DNA from: Oscillospiraceae bacterium
GTDB lineage: Bacteria > Bacillota > Clostridia > Oscillospirales > CAG-382
Length of the DNA: 64,000 bases
Reading direction: 5' to 3'
Assembly: GCA_015064895.1 (NCBI GenBank)
Contig: SVRI01000001.1
Location: forward strand, 266,787-330,786
The notes beneath the pieces are model-generated. The model was not told the origin of the DNA and did no database searches. It saw nothing but the letters and a program-made list of their open reading frames with translations. Position numbers and translations under genes: made by a program. Below, piece by piece: positions 37,860-46,872 of the stretch; within the stretch, counting starts at the first letter, position 1, and each line of letters opens with the position of its first letter.

Positions 37860-38978
37860 ATGAAATATATGTCACAAAAATACGACGTTGCAGCATTTAT
37901 ATGGCCGTCTTACACAGGCGATGAACCCAGAAGCAGAATTTTCTGGCCCGAGGGTTACGGCGAATGGCAGACGGTAAAGGCGTTCAAAGGATATATACCC
38001 GAGGAAAAATGGCCGAGAAAACCGCTGTGGGGATATGTCAATGAAGCAGATCCCTATGTTATGGAAATGGAAATTGAGGCGGCGGCAAGCCACGGTGTAA
38101 ATGTATTTATCTATGACTGGTACTGGTTTGACGGACGTCCTTTTCTTGAACAGTGCCTTGACAACGGTTACCTTAAGGCGAGAAACAATGATAAGGTGAA
38201 GTTCTATATCATGTGGGCAAACCATACGGCAACAAGCCTTTGGGATAAAAGAACGGCAGAGCTTGGTGTTCCGATTTGGGACGGAGCTGTTGACAGAAAG
38301 AATTTTGATATAATTGTCCGCAAGACGATTGATATGTACTTCTCCCATCCGTCATATTATAAGATAGACGGCAAGCCGGTGTATATGATTTATGACCTTG
38401 CAAACTTAATCAGAGGTCTCGGCGGTATGGAACAAACAAAGAAAGCACTTGATTATTTCAGAGAAGAAACGGTAAAGGCAGGCTATCCCGGTCTTGAGCT
38501 TCAGTTGACCCTCAGGAGCGAAGGTACTATGAATGCTACCGGCTTTGATGCGGCATTTGACGGAAATCTTGTTGATGCGGTGCATACCCTCGGCTTTGAC
38601 AGCGTGACGCACTATCAGTTCGCCCACTTTGCAAATCTTGACAGGGACTATCTTGAAATACTTGAAGAAGCAAAACAAGAATGGGAAAAGATGGAAAAGA
38701 TGTTTAATATCCCTTATTACCCCCACATTTCGTTGGGCTGGGATACTTCACCGAGATACAATAAGCTTACGGGTGCGGTGGTAAGAAATAACACCCCCGA
38801 AAACATCAAAAAGGGAATGGAAATGGCAAAGGCGTATGTTGATTCTCACAAGAATCTCAAAGCACCCCTTGTCACCGTCAATAGCTGGAACGAATGGACA
38901 GAGACCAGCTACCTTGAACCCGATGACCTTTACGGTTACGGATATCTTGAAGCAATAAGAGATACATTTTTGAATTGA
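37860..38978 (+). CDS. GH99/WbsX-like protein
   Basis: YDVAAFIWPSYTGDEP..., GVNVFIYDWYWFDGRPFLE, FSHPSYYKIDGKPVYMIYD, VNSWNEWTETSYLEPD. Confidence 0.85.
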   Translation: MKYMSQKYDVAAFIWPSYTGDEPRSRIFWPEGYGEWQTVKAFKGYIPEEKWPRKPLWGYVNEADPYVMEMEIEAAASHGVNVFIYDWYWFDGRPFLEQCLDNGYLKARNNDKVKFYIMWANHTATSLWDKRTAELGVPIWDGAVDRKNFDIIVRKTIDMYFSHPSYYKIDGKPVYMIYDLANLIRGLGGMEQTKKALDYFREETVKAGYPGLELQLTLRSEGTMNATGFDAAFDGNLVDAVHTLGFDSVTHYQFAHFANLDRDYLEILEEAKQEWEKMEKMFNIPYYPHISLGWDTSPRYNKLTGAVVRNNTPENIKKGMEMAKAYVDSHKNLKAPLVTVNSWNEWTETSYLEPDDLYGYGYLEAIRDTFLN

Positions 38979-38992
38979 GGATGGTGTTTGAT

Positions 38993-40012
38993 ATGAAAAA
39001 ACTGTTATTATTAATTTTGGCTTTGTTAACGGCATGCTCTGTTTTGCTTTCGGGATGTTATTTGAGTCTGTCGAATGTAGACAATGACCGTGATGACAGC
39101 GATGAGGATGAAGAAGACGAGAGAGGTGAAGCGTTGATTGTTGCCACGGGCGGTAATTCCGGAACTTACTATGCGTACGGTATGGCTATGGCTCACGTAA
39201 TTTCCGATGAAACGGGTATTGAGCTTGACGTTCAGTCAACAGGTGCATCCAAGGCAAACATCCAGCTTATCCGGGCAGGCGAAGCAGATGTCGCCATGGT
39301 TCAGAACGATGTTATGTACTATGCTTATACAGGAATAAATCATTTTGACGGAGAAATGTATCGCGGCTTCTCTGTGTTGGCAACTCTTTATCCGGAGCTT
39401 GTGCAGATTGTTGCAAGAAAGGACAGCGGCATTACAACAGTTTCAGACCTTGCAGGTAAGAGAGTTTCGGTAGGCGATGCAGGCAGCGGTACTGAATTAA
39501 ACGCAAAGCATATTCTTGGCGCATGCGGTATAGATATTGAAAATGATATAGAAAAGTATAACTTTGACTTCGGTAAGTCTGCAGATGCTCTCAAGGAAGG
39601 CACAGTAGATGCATTCTTCTGCGTAGCAGGTATTCCTACAACAGCTATCACAGAGCTTGCAATAAGCCACGAAATCGTTGTTGTTTCCGTAGATGATTAT
39701 GTCTATAACAACCTTTATGACGATTATCAGTTCTATACACAGCAGACAATCCCTGCAGGTACATACAAGGGTGTTGACAAAGATATTAAGACCGTAGCGG
39801 TAATGGCAACATATATCGTTGACAACGACCTCGATGAAGAAACAGTATACGAATTCACAAAGGCTCTCTTTGAAAAGAAGGACGATATTGCCGATGCTCA
39901 TGCAAAGGGTGACGAACTCGATGTAGAAACAGCCATCAACGGTATTCCCGAAGAAGTGCCGATTCATCCCGGTGCAGAAAAGTATTATAAAGAAGCAGGA
40001 ATTATTCGCTGA
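38993..40012 (+). CDS. TAXI-family TRAP transporter solute-binding lipoprotein (orphan copy)
   Basis: Lipobox LSGC; VATGGNSGTYYAYGMAMA, RAGEADVAMVQNDVMYYAYTG, GKRVSVGDAGSGTELNA. Confidence 0.9.
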   Translation: MKKLLLLILALLTACSVLLSGCYLSLSNVDNDRDDSDEDEEDERGEALIVATGGNSGTYYAYGMAMAHVISDETGIELDVQSTGASKANIQLIRAGEADVAMVQNDVMYYAYTGINHFDGEMYRGFSVLATLYPELVQIVARKDSGITTVSDLAGKRVSVGDAGSGTELNAKHILGACGIDIENDIEKYNFDFGKSADALKEGTVDAFFCVAGIPTTAITELAISHEIVVVSVDDYVYNNLYDDYQFYTQQTIPAGTYKGVDKDIKTVAVMATYIVDNDLDEETVYEFTKALFEKKDDIADAHAKGDELDVETAINGIPEEVPIHPGAEKYYKEAGIIR

Positions 40013-40052
40013 TTGAACTTATTTTATGAATTTAAAAAGTGTAAATAATTCA

Positions 40053-40080
40053 GAAATCCGCCGTCGGCGGATTTCTTTTT
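40053..40080. terminator. Bidirectional-type terminator hairpin
   Basis: gaaatccgcc-gt-cggcggatttc plus T-run. Confidence 0.8.
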
Positions 40081-40091
40081 GTGTTATGGGA

Positions 40092-41201
40092 TTACTTTAA
40101 ATATCTGTCTGCAAAGTCCATAAAGAGTTTCCAGTCGTGTTCTTCAAGGTTGTGGTCGCCGGGTGCTCTGTGGTAGGCAATTGTACCTTCATGATAAGGT
40201 TTGTTGATTTCGACCTTTTCGTCATCCATGATAAAACCGGGAAGTCCGTAAAGCTCATATACGGGAGAAGCAAGCTTGCAGGAACGAAGTTCTTCATCGG
40301 GACCTGCCCATGCATCATCCTCGTTGCTCTTGACATATAGAGGTCTCGGCGCAATTGCGGCAAGTAACATATGCTGGTCGCAGGGAAGCATTTCTTCTCT
40401 TTCGTTGAACTTGTGATAATTGCCGCAGAACCAGTCGGAAATGTTTATGTTCCATATGCGCTCAACACCTTCGCTGTCGCCTCGTGTAAATGCTGCACCC
40501 GAACAGCCTGAATCGTTGGAAATGCAAAGGGCAAATCTTTTGTCTGTTGCCGATGCCCAGAGAGCCGCTTTGCCTGCACGGGAGTGACCTGAAATTGCAA
40601 CCTTTGTGTGTTCAACATCGATGTCTGTTTCGAGATAGTCCATGATTCTCGAAGCACCGTACGCCCATCCTGAAACATTGCCCCACGAATGGTTGTCTCT
40701 GTCACTTGCATCGGGTTGTACTGCGGCGAAAACGCCCTTTTTGAATTCAGGCTTGTGTATCCAGTCGGGAGAAACATCAAGTGTTGACATTACCGCACAG
40801 CCGTAACCTCTTTTTGCGATTTCCGTTATGGGTAAAAAGTAGTTTTCGGGGTTGTTTACGGGATCAACCTTCTGCATGTGTGATTCGTTGAGTACGTGAA
40901 GGAAAACAGGCACAGGAGTTTTTTTATAGCATTCTTTGGGAAGGAAAAGGGTAAAGGGCATTGAAAAGCCGAGGAAGGATATTGTGATGTCCTTCTTCAC
41001 GAGAGGGTAGGACATGTAGTCCTCTGTAATTCTGTCAACGCTGAAGGATAAATCGTGGGGCTTTTCCATGGGTCTTACGCCGTATATGAAGTTTGATAAA
41101 AGCACCATGATTTCTTCTCGTCTGTAGGTTTCCCAATCGTATACGTTCTGTATTTTTTCTCCGCTTATTGAAATCAGCGGATCAAGGCGTGAGTAGTCCA
41201 T
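40092..41201 (-). CDS. CE15-like glucuronoyl esterase / alpha-beta hydrolase
   Basis: GHSRAGKAALWASATDKRFALCISNDSGCSGAAFTRGDSEGVERI, HMLLAAIAPRPLYV, APGDHNLEEHDW. Confidence 0.75.
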   Translation of the reverse strand: MDYSRLDPLISISGEKIQNVYDWETYRREEIMVLLSNFIYGVRPMEKPHDLSFSVDRITEDYMSYPLVKKDITISFLGFSMPFTLFLPKECYKKTPVPVFLHVLNESHMQKVDPVNNPENYFLPITEIAKRGYGCAVMSTLDVSPDWIHKPEFKKGVFAAVQPDASDRDNHSWGNVSGWAYGASRIMDYLETDIDVEHTKVAISGHSRAGKAALWASATDKRFALCISNDSGCSGAAFTRGDSEGVERIWNINISDWFCGNYHKFNEREEMLPCDQHMLLAAIAPRPLYVKSNEDDAWAGPDEELRSCKLASPVYELYGLPGFIMDDEKVEINKPYHEGTIAYHRAPGDHNLEEHDWKLFMDFADRYLK

Positions 41202-41514
41202 GAACTGTTCTCCTTGAGTCTGAATTTTAATATTGTATTCAGTATAATACTTTATTCGGATTTGTCAATAGAATATTTGCCGTGATAAAAAACAATTTGC
41301 GTAAAAACTTTGCCTTTGGAAATAAGGCTGATTTTTGAAGTAAAATGAAGTGCAGGAAGCCCGATTTTGACGGATTTCCTGCATTTTTTGCATAAACTGA
41401 CGCGGAAATATTCGAAAAACACCCCGTCGTTTAAGTTTCTGACTGCACTTTCTTGCCGAAAAAACATATAAATCTGTAAAAATGTGCAATTTTTGACATA
41501 TTTTATATAAAGTA

Positions 41515-41543
41515 TTGACTTTTTTATGATTCGTAATTATAAT
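41515..41543 (+). promoter_or_regulatory. SigmaA-like promoter for TAXI-TRAP operon
   Basis: TTGACT-17nt-TATAAT. Confidence 0.7.
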
Positions 41544-41601
41544 ATGAAGTGAATAATCTCTTTAATAATTATTCAAATAAGAATTTTCGGAGGTAACTCA
41601 A

Positions 41602-42594
41602 ATGAAAAAGACATTATGTCTCGTACTCGCAGTGCTTATGGTTTTCACAGTAGTACTTACAGGCTGTGGAAAGAAAGCGGATGGCGATAATGGCGAAAAG
41701 AAAACTGAAAAGATCATTCTTACAACAGGTGGCGAAGCAGGTACATATTATGGTTACTGCACAGCTATGAGCGGTGTTCTCACAGACAATACTGGAATTG
41801 AATTTAAGGTTCTCACTTCCGGTGGTTCCAAGGCAAACATTCAGCGTATTCAGGTTGAAGATGCAAATATGGCTATTGTTCAGAACGACGTTATGTATTA
41901 TGCATACACTGGTACAGACCTTTTCACCGGTGAACAGACACAGGACTTCTCTGCAATGGCTGTTCTTTACCCCGAACTCTGCCAGATCATCGCTACTAAG
42001 GAAAGCGGCATCAAGACTGTTGCTGACCTCAAAGGTAAGCGTGTATCTGTAGGTGACGCAGGCAGCGGCGTTGAATTCAACGCAAAACAGATTCTTGAAG
42101 CTTACGGCATTGATATGAACAAGGATATTGAAAAGCAGAACCTTGGATTTGATGCTTCCGCTGACGCTCTCAAGGACGGCAAGATAGATGCATTTTTCTG
42201 CGTAGCAGGTATTCCTACAACAGCCATCACAACACTTGCACTCAATAACGAGATTGAAGTTGTTGAAGTGGAAGACGACAAATTCGAAGAACTTGCTTCC
42301 AAGTACGGATTCTATACAAAGCAGATCGTTCCCGCAGGCACATACACAGGTGTTGATGAAGACAAGCAGACTGTTGCAGTTATGGCTACATACATTGTTG
42401 ATAACGACCTTTCTGAAGAAACTGTTTACAACATGACAAAGGCTATGTTTGAAAACAAGGATGCAATCATTGCTGTTCACAAGAAGGGTGAAGAACTTGA
42501 TGTGAACAAGGCGATAGAAGGTATTCCTGCTGAAGTACCCCTCCATCCCGGTGCAGCGAAGTACTACAAGGAAGTTGGCGTACTCGCTGAATAA
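41602..42594 (+). CDS. TAXI-family TRAP transporter solute-binding lipoprotein
   Basis: Lipobox LTGC; close paralog of 38993-40012. Confidence 0.92.
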   Translation: MKKTLCLVLAVLMVFTVVLTGCGKKADGDNGEKKTEKIILTTGGEAGTYYGYCTAMSGVLTDNTGIEFKVLTSGGSKANIQRIQVEDANMAIVQNDVMYYAYTGTDLFTGEQTQDFSAMAVLYPELCQIIATKESGIKTVADLKGKRVSVGDAGSGVEFNAKQILEAYGIDMNKDIEKQNLGFDASADALKDGKIDAFFCVAGIPTTAITTLALNNEIEVVEVEDDKFEELASKYGFYTKQIVPAGTYTGVDEDKQTVAVMATYIVDNDLSEETVYNMTKAMFENKDAIIAVHKKGEELDVNKAIEGIPAEVPLHPGAAKYYKEVGVLAE

Positions 42595-42775
42595 TATTTA
42601 GATTAACTTGATGTCAAACTAATCGCAGCCGTAGTTGTGCTAACGATTACGGCTGTGGTTTTTTATGCGATTATTGTTGGATTTATATATTTTCCTTAGT
42701 GAACGTAATGTGCTTTACGTAGGAGCGTATATAAGTTCAACAGAACAGCAACAACAGAAACAGGAGGAATTTGGT

Positions 42776-44908
42776 GTGTCCAATAACGACATTGAAAAGA
42801 TAACGCAAATAGACACGGATGAGTTGATGGCTGAATTTGACCGTGAATCAAACACTCGCAAATTCAGAGGCGTATTTAAAACGGTACTTACTGTTCTTTT
42901 TGTTTTATTTGCGGCTTTTTTGTTTGCTACAAGATTCAAGACGTTTTCAGAAACTATGCCGGCATTTCTCGGTATGATTATGTTACTTGGCTTTTTGATT
43001 TATCCTGCATATAAAAAGCAGTCCAAAAGAGTCAACTTCGTCCCGTGGTATGATGTTATTTTTGCAATAGTGGCTGCAACTCCTTTCTTTTATCGTGTGA
43101 TAAAAGCCGATTACATTCTCAGAAATCCTATTATGATTAGAAAAGATGTCTTGGCAATATCTCTCGGTGTTGTGGCTATTGTGGCAATATTTGAGCTTTG
43201 CCGCAGAGCTGTAGGCTTACCCATTCTTTTCGTGGCAGGAGCTTTTATTGTATATGATGTATATGTAATATGTGCTGATAAGGATTTCGATATCGAAGTG
43301 TTTGACGTTGTGGCAAGAGTTGTAACTGACCTTTTCTATACACAGAGCGGCGGCGTGTTCAGTTCTCCAATCAATGTTTGCTCTACGTTTATTGTATTCT
43401 TCATCATACTTGGTGCTTTTCTTGAAAAGACAGGTATTGGTAATTTTTTTGTTGACCTTGCAAACTCCATTGCCGGATGGGCAAGCGGCGGACCTGCAAA
43501 GGTTGCGGTTATTTCCTCGGCACTTGAAGGTATGTACTCGGGCTCTTCCGTTGCAAATACTGTAGGAAGCGGCTCCATTACAATTCCCACAATGAAGAAA
43601 ATCGGATATAAGCCCGAATTTGCGGCGGCGGTAGAAGCGGCAGCCTCTACAGGCGGTCAGATTATGCCTCCTATAATGGGTGCTGCGGCATTCCTTATGA
43701 CAGAGTATACGGGTCTTCCTTATCCGACAATCGCTGTTGCTGCCATTCTTCCTGCAGTACTCTATTTTGCCGGTATCTTTATGATGATTCACTTTGAGGC
43801 AAAGAAACTCGGACTCAACGGACTTCCCAAGGAAAGCATTCCTAACTTTTTTAAACTGCTTTTCAGCAAAGGTTATCTCCTTCTTCCTATTGTTGTACTC
43901 GTTGCCATGATGTCGGGTGGAAGTTCTCCTGCACAGGCGGCAAGTACTGCTATTGTTACAACCCTTGCTATTATGCTTGCCATGGATGTTGTAACAATTG
44001 CGAAAGATTCCAACAAAGGTTTTAAAAAGCCTGTTGACTTTGTTATATTTGTTCCACTTGTTGTATTTGCGGTATTGAAGTTTGCTCTTGGCATGGAGCT
44101 TGAAAACGCAGGCCTTCTTTCAGGTTTTGTATATGTTGCGGTTGCATTTATTAGTAAAAACACGAGAGAATCGGGCAAACTTGCCATTGATGCTTTTGAA
44201 ACCGGTGTCAAGAATACAATGGGTGTTGCAGCGGCTTGTGCTATTGCAGGTATTGTTTCGGGTGTTGTTTCTGCAACGGGTCTCGGTATTACACTTATTT
44301 CCGTTGTAAAACAGGTATCCAACGGTAATCTCTTTATTGCTCTCTTCTTTACAATGATTGCTTGCATAATTCTCGGCATGGGTGTTCCGACCACCGCAAA
44401 CTATGTAATTATGGCAACAACAACAGCTCCGATTCTTGCAACATTTGGACTTCCTCCCCTTGCGGCACACATGTTTGTGTTCTACTTTGGTATTGTTGCC
44501 GACATCACGCCTCCCGTAGCTCTTGCAGCCTACGCAGGAAGTGCCATTGCAGGTTCCAATCCATTGAAGACGGGCGTTACGGCGACAAGACTTGCGATTG
44601 CTGCGTTCATTATTCCGTATATGTTTGCACTTAATCCTAAAATGTTGTTTATTGATGCAACGGTTCTTGAGGTAATTCTGATTATAATTACTTCATGCAT
44701 CGGTATCTTTGCTCTTTCTTCGGCACTTGAGGGATATATGTTCAGAAGAATGAAGGTGTATGAAATCATACCCCTTGTTATCGGCGGCCTCCTTATGATT
44801 TATCCCGGTCACATTACCGATTTGATTGGTTTTGTGATTGTTTCGGCGATAGTTGTTGTTCAAATTATTATGAGCAAACGCGACATAAGACTTCAGAGAA
44901 GAAGCTGA
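42776..44908 (+). CDS. TRAP transporter fused (small+large) permease
   Basis: Multi-TM; GASASTGGQIMPPIMGAAAFLM-type motif (AAASTGGQIMPPIMG), GVPTTANYVIMATTTAPIL; GTG start behind aggagg, ORF track start is further upstream. Confidence 0.9.
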   Translation: MSNNDIEKITQIDTDELMAEFDRESNTRKFRGVFKTVLTVLFVLFAAFLFATRFKTFSETMPAFLGMIMLLGFLIYPAYKKQSKRVNFVPWYDVIFAIVAATPFFYRVIKADYILRNPIMIRKDVLAISLGVVAIVAIFELCRRAVGLPILFVAGAFIVYDVYVICADKDFDIEVFDVVARVVTDLFYTQSGGVFSSPINVCSTFIVFFIILGAFLEKTGIGNFFVDLANSIAGWASGGPAKVAVISSALEGMYSGSSVANTVGSGSITIPTMKKIGYKPEFAAAVEAAASTGGQIMPPIMGAAAFLMTEYTGLPYPTIAVAAILPAVLYFAGIFMMIHFEAKKLGLNGLPKESIPNFFKLLFSKGYLLLPIVVLVAMMSGGSSPAQAASTAIVTTLAIMLAMDVVTIAKDSNKGFKKPVDFVIFVPLVVFAVLKFALGMELENAGLLSGFVYVAVAFISKNTRESGKLAIDAFETGVKNTMGVAAACAIAGIVSGVVSATGLGITLISVVKQVSNGNLFIALFFTMIACIILGMGVPTTANYVIMATTTAPILATFGLPPLAAHMFVFYFGIVADITPPVALAAYAGSAIAGSNPLKTGVTATRLAIAAFIIPYMFALNPKMLFIDATVLEVILIIITSCIGIFALSSALEGYMFRRMKVYEIIPLVIGGLLMIYPGHITDLIGFVIVSAIVVVQIIMSKRDIRLQRRS

Positions 44909-44917
44909 TATATTTAA

Positions 44918-44955
44918 CGGGCATCCGTTTTGGCGGGTGCCCGAGAATTTTTTTA
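44918..44955 (+). terminator. Rho-independent terminator
   Basis: cgggcatccg...cgggtgcccg plus T-run. Confidence 0.8.
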
Positions 44956-44975
44956 AAATATTTTTGATAAAACAC

Positions 44976-45004
44976 TTGACAAAGCGAAAAGTGTGTGTTA
45001 TTAT
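44976..45004 (+). promoter_or_regulatory. SigmaA-like promoter of infC operon
   Basis: TTGACA-17nt-TATTAT. Confidence 0.75.
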
Positions 45005-45011
45005 ACTTAGG

Positions 45012-45170
45012 ACAAAGAAGCAGAGCAATCTCACCCGGCGTTAATTGCGACGTAAGGTTAATATCCGAAGACGGCAAAAGCGGGAGGCACTTGTAATGGG
45101 TGTGGATCGTAAAGCTGTGTATTGGGTGTGTTGTTTTGCGAAGGTTATTTTAGCCTTCGTTTTTTGTTGT
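45012..45170 (+). ncRNA. infC-rpmI-rplT leader (L20-leader-like) ending in attenuator hairpin
   Basis: ~200-nt structured 5' UTR upstream of infC with cgaaggtt-attt-tagccttcg hairpin plus T-run at 45139-45166; L20 leaders known at this locus in Firmicutes. Confidence 0.6.
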
Positions 45171-45203
45171 GCCGAAAGGTAATCTTTTTGGAGGTGTTAT
45201 ACC

Positions 45204-45758
45204 ATAGCAACTAAGGAACTTTGCATCAACGAAGAAATCAAAGCAAAAGAAGTAAGACTTATTAATGACGCAGGCGAACAGCTTGGTGTTGTAGCAACAT
45301 CAAAGGCTCTTTCCATGGCGTACGAAAAGGGTCTTGACCTCGTTGAAATCTCTCCCAATTCCGAACCTCCCGTATGCCGTGTTATGGATTACGGTAAGTA
45401 CAAGTTTGAGAGGGAAAAGAAGGAAAAGGAACAGAGAAAGAAGCAGACAACAATCGATATCAAGGAAATTCAGCTTTCCTGCAGAATCGACACCCATGAC
45501 TTTGAAACAAAACTCAAGCACGCAAGGAAGTTTCTTGAAGGCGGTGCAAAGGTTAAGGTTTGCATAAGATTCAAGGGTAGAGAACTCAGCCACACTGCGA
45601 TTGGACTTGAAGTAATAACAAAGTTCGGTGAAGCGTGCGAGGATATCGGTGTTATTGAAAAGAAGCCGGTTCTTGACGGCAAGCAGATGATTATGTTCTT
45701 GAACTCAAAGCAGAATGTTCCTCAGAGCGGCTCCAAGAAAGCGCCCAAGGCAGAATAA
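45204..45758 (+). CDS. infC: Translation initiation factor IF-3 (non-AUG start, AUA)
   Basis: ATA GCA ACT AAG GAA CTT TGC ATC AAC GAA GAA ATC reads (M)ATKELCINEEIKAKEVRLINDAGEQLGVV; RBS ggaggtg; ORF track begins 37 codons late. Confidence 0.93.
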   Translation: MATKELCINEEIKAKEVRLINDAGEQLGVVATSKALSMAYEKGLDLVEISPNSEPPVCRVMDYGKYKFEREKKEKEQRKKQTTIDIKEIQLSCRIDTHDFETKLKHARKFLEGGAKVKVCIRFKGRELSHTAIGLEVITKFGEACEDIGVIEKKPVLDGKQMIMFLNSKQNVPQSGSKKAPKAE

Positions 45759-45810
45759 AAAGCAAGGGCAACGTAAACAAGTATTTTATAATTGAAAGGA
45801 ATGTTATTAA

Positions 45811-46008
45811 ATGGGAAAGCAGAAGTCACACAAGGCTACAGCAAAACGTTTCAGCGTTACTAAGGGCGGCAAGGTAAAGTACAATCAGAGCCTCAGACGT
45901 CATAAGCTCGGTATCAAGACTCCTAAGAGAAAGCGTCAGCTCAGAGGCGGCGCAATCCTCAGCGAAAGCTTCGCTCCTACAATCAAGAAGCTTATTCCTT
46001 ACGCATAA
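45811..46008 (+). CDS. rpmI: 50S ribosomal protein L35
   Basis: MGKQKSHKATAKRFSVTKGGKVK. Confidence 0.97.
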   Translation: MGKQKSHKATAKRFSVTKGGKVKYNQSLRRHKLGIKTPKRKRQLRGGAILSESFAPTIKKLIPYA

Positions 46009-46054
46009 GCGTAAAAAACAACCTAAATTTGAAATCGAAAGGAAAGTGACATAA

Positions 46055-46408
46055 ATGGCAAGAGTAAAAGGCGCTCTTATGACAAGAAAGAGACGTAATA
46101 AGGTATTAAAGGCAGCTAAGGGTTACTGGGGTGCAAAGTCTAAGCACTTCAAGATGGCAAAGCAGGCTGTAATGAAGAGCGGCAACTACGCATTTGTTGG
46201 CAGAAAGCTCAAGAAGAGAGACTTCAGAAGACTCTGGATCACAAGAATCTCCGCTCAGGCTAAGGCTGAAGGCATGAACTATTCTACATTCATGAACGGT
46301 CTTAAGAAGGCAGGCGTTACACTCAACAGAAAGATGCTCGCTGAAATCGCAGTATCTGACAAGGCTGCATTTGCTGCTCTCGTAGCTCAGGCGAAAAACG
46401 CACTTTAA
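46055..46408 (+). CDS. rplT: 50S ribosomal protein L20
   Basis: [42 protein letters not shown]. Confidence 0.98.
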   Translation: MARVKGALMTRKRRNKVLKAAKGYWGAKSKHFKMAKQAVMKSGNYAFVGRKLKKRDFRRLWITRISAQAKAEGMNYSTFMNGLKKAGVTLNRKMLAEIAVSDKAAFAALVAQAKNAL

Positions 46409-46416
46409 GTTAAATT

Positions 46417-46445
46417 GCACCGACGGTATGTCGGTGCTTTTTTTA
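46417..46445 (+). terminator. Rho-independent terminator after rplT
   Basis: gcaccgac-ggtat-gtcggtgc plus T-run. Confidence 0.85.
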
Positions 46446-46592
46446 TTTGCGGCGGCACGGAACGGGGAAATTGAAAATGCAAAGTGCAAAAGGGTAACAG
46501 ATGTGATGAAAAAAGTAATATACATTATATATAATAAATAGGTAGAAAACCGAAAAATGTGTCGGCTGATGATCTGAAGAGTCAAAAATCGC

Positions 46593-46626
46593 TGTAACAT
46601 TACTGTAATCTACCTGTAACCTTTGT
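46593..46626. promoter_or_regulatory. 11-bp phased TGTAAC/T direct repeats
   Basis: TGTAAC(46593) TGTAAT(46604) TGTAAC(46615), each with N5 spacer. Confidence 0.6.
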
Positions 46627-46739
46627 GTTGTTGTATGCTATATAAATAAATGGTATAATGTGAATACAAAAGGGAAGAACACCAAACTTTCCTTTTACAT
46701 AATACCGGTTTTTTGCATTTGCCTTTTGTGTTTTGCATT

Positions 46740-46766
46740 TGTAACAATGTTACACTTATGTTACAC
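46740..46766. promoter_or_regulatory. TGTAACAATGTTACA palindrome plus TGTTACAC 11-bp direct repeat
   Basis: tgtaacaatgttacacttatgttacac; repeats at 46748 and 46759. Confidence 0.6.
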
Positions 46767-46780
46767 TTCAAAAAAATGTA

Positions 46781-46809
46781 TTGCAAAAAAATAACACTTG
46801 TATTATGAT
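46781..46809 (+). promoter_or_regulatory. SigmaA-like promoter of first SLH gene
   Basis: TTGCAA-17nt-TATGAT. Confidence 0.65.
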
Positions 46810-46872
46810 AGTAGCGTAACAAAACCCTAAAAGTTTTGCTATACAAAAATATCTTTACAGGAGGTAACTCAA

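Noticed and set aside
41614-42546. 310-aa antisense ORF over the TAXI binding-protein gene
   Set aside because: Sense strand has clear lipobox, RBS and family motifs; antisense has none
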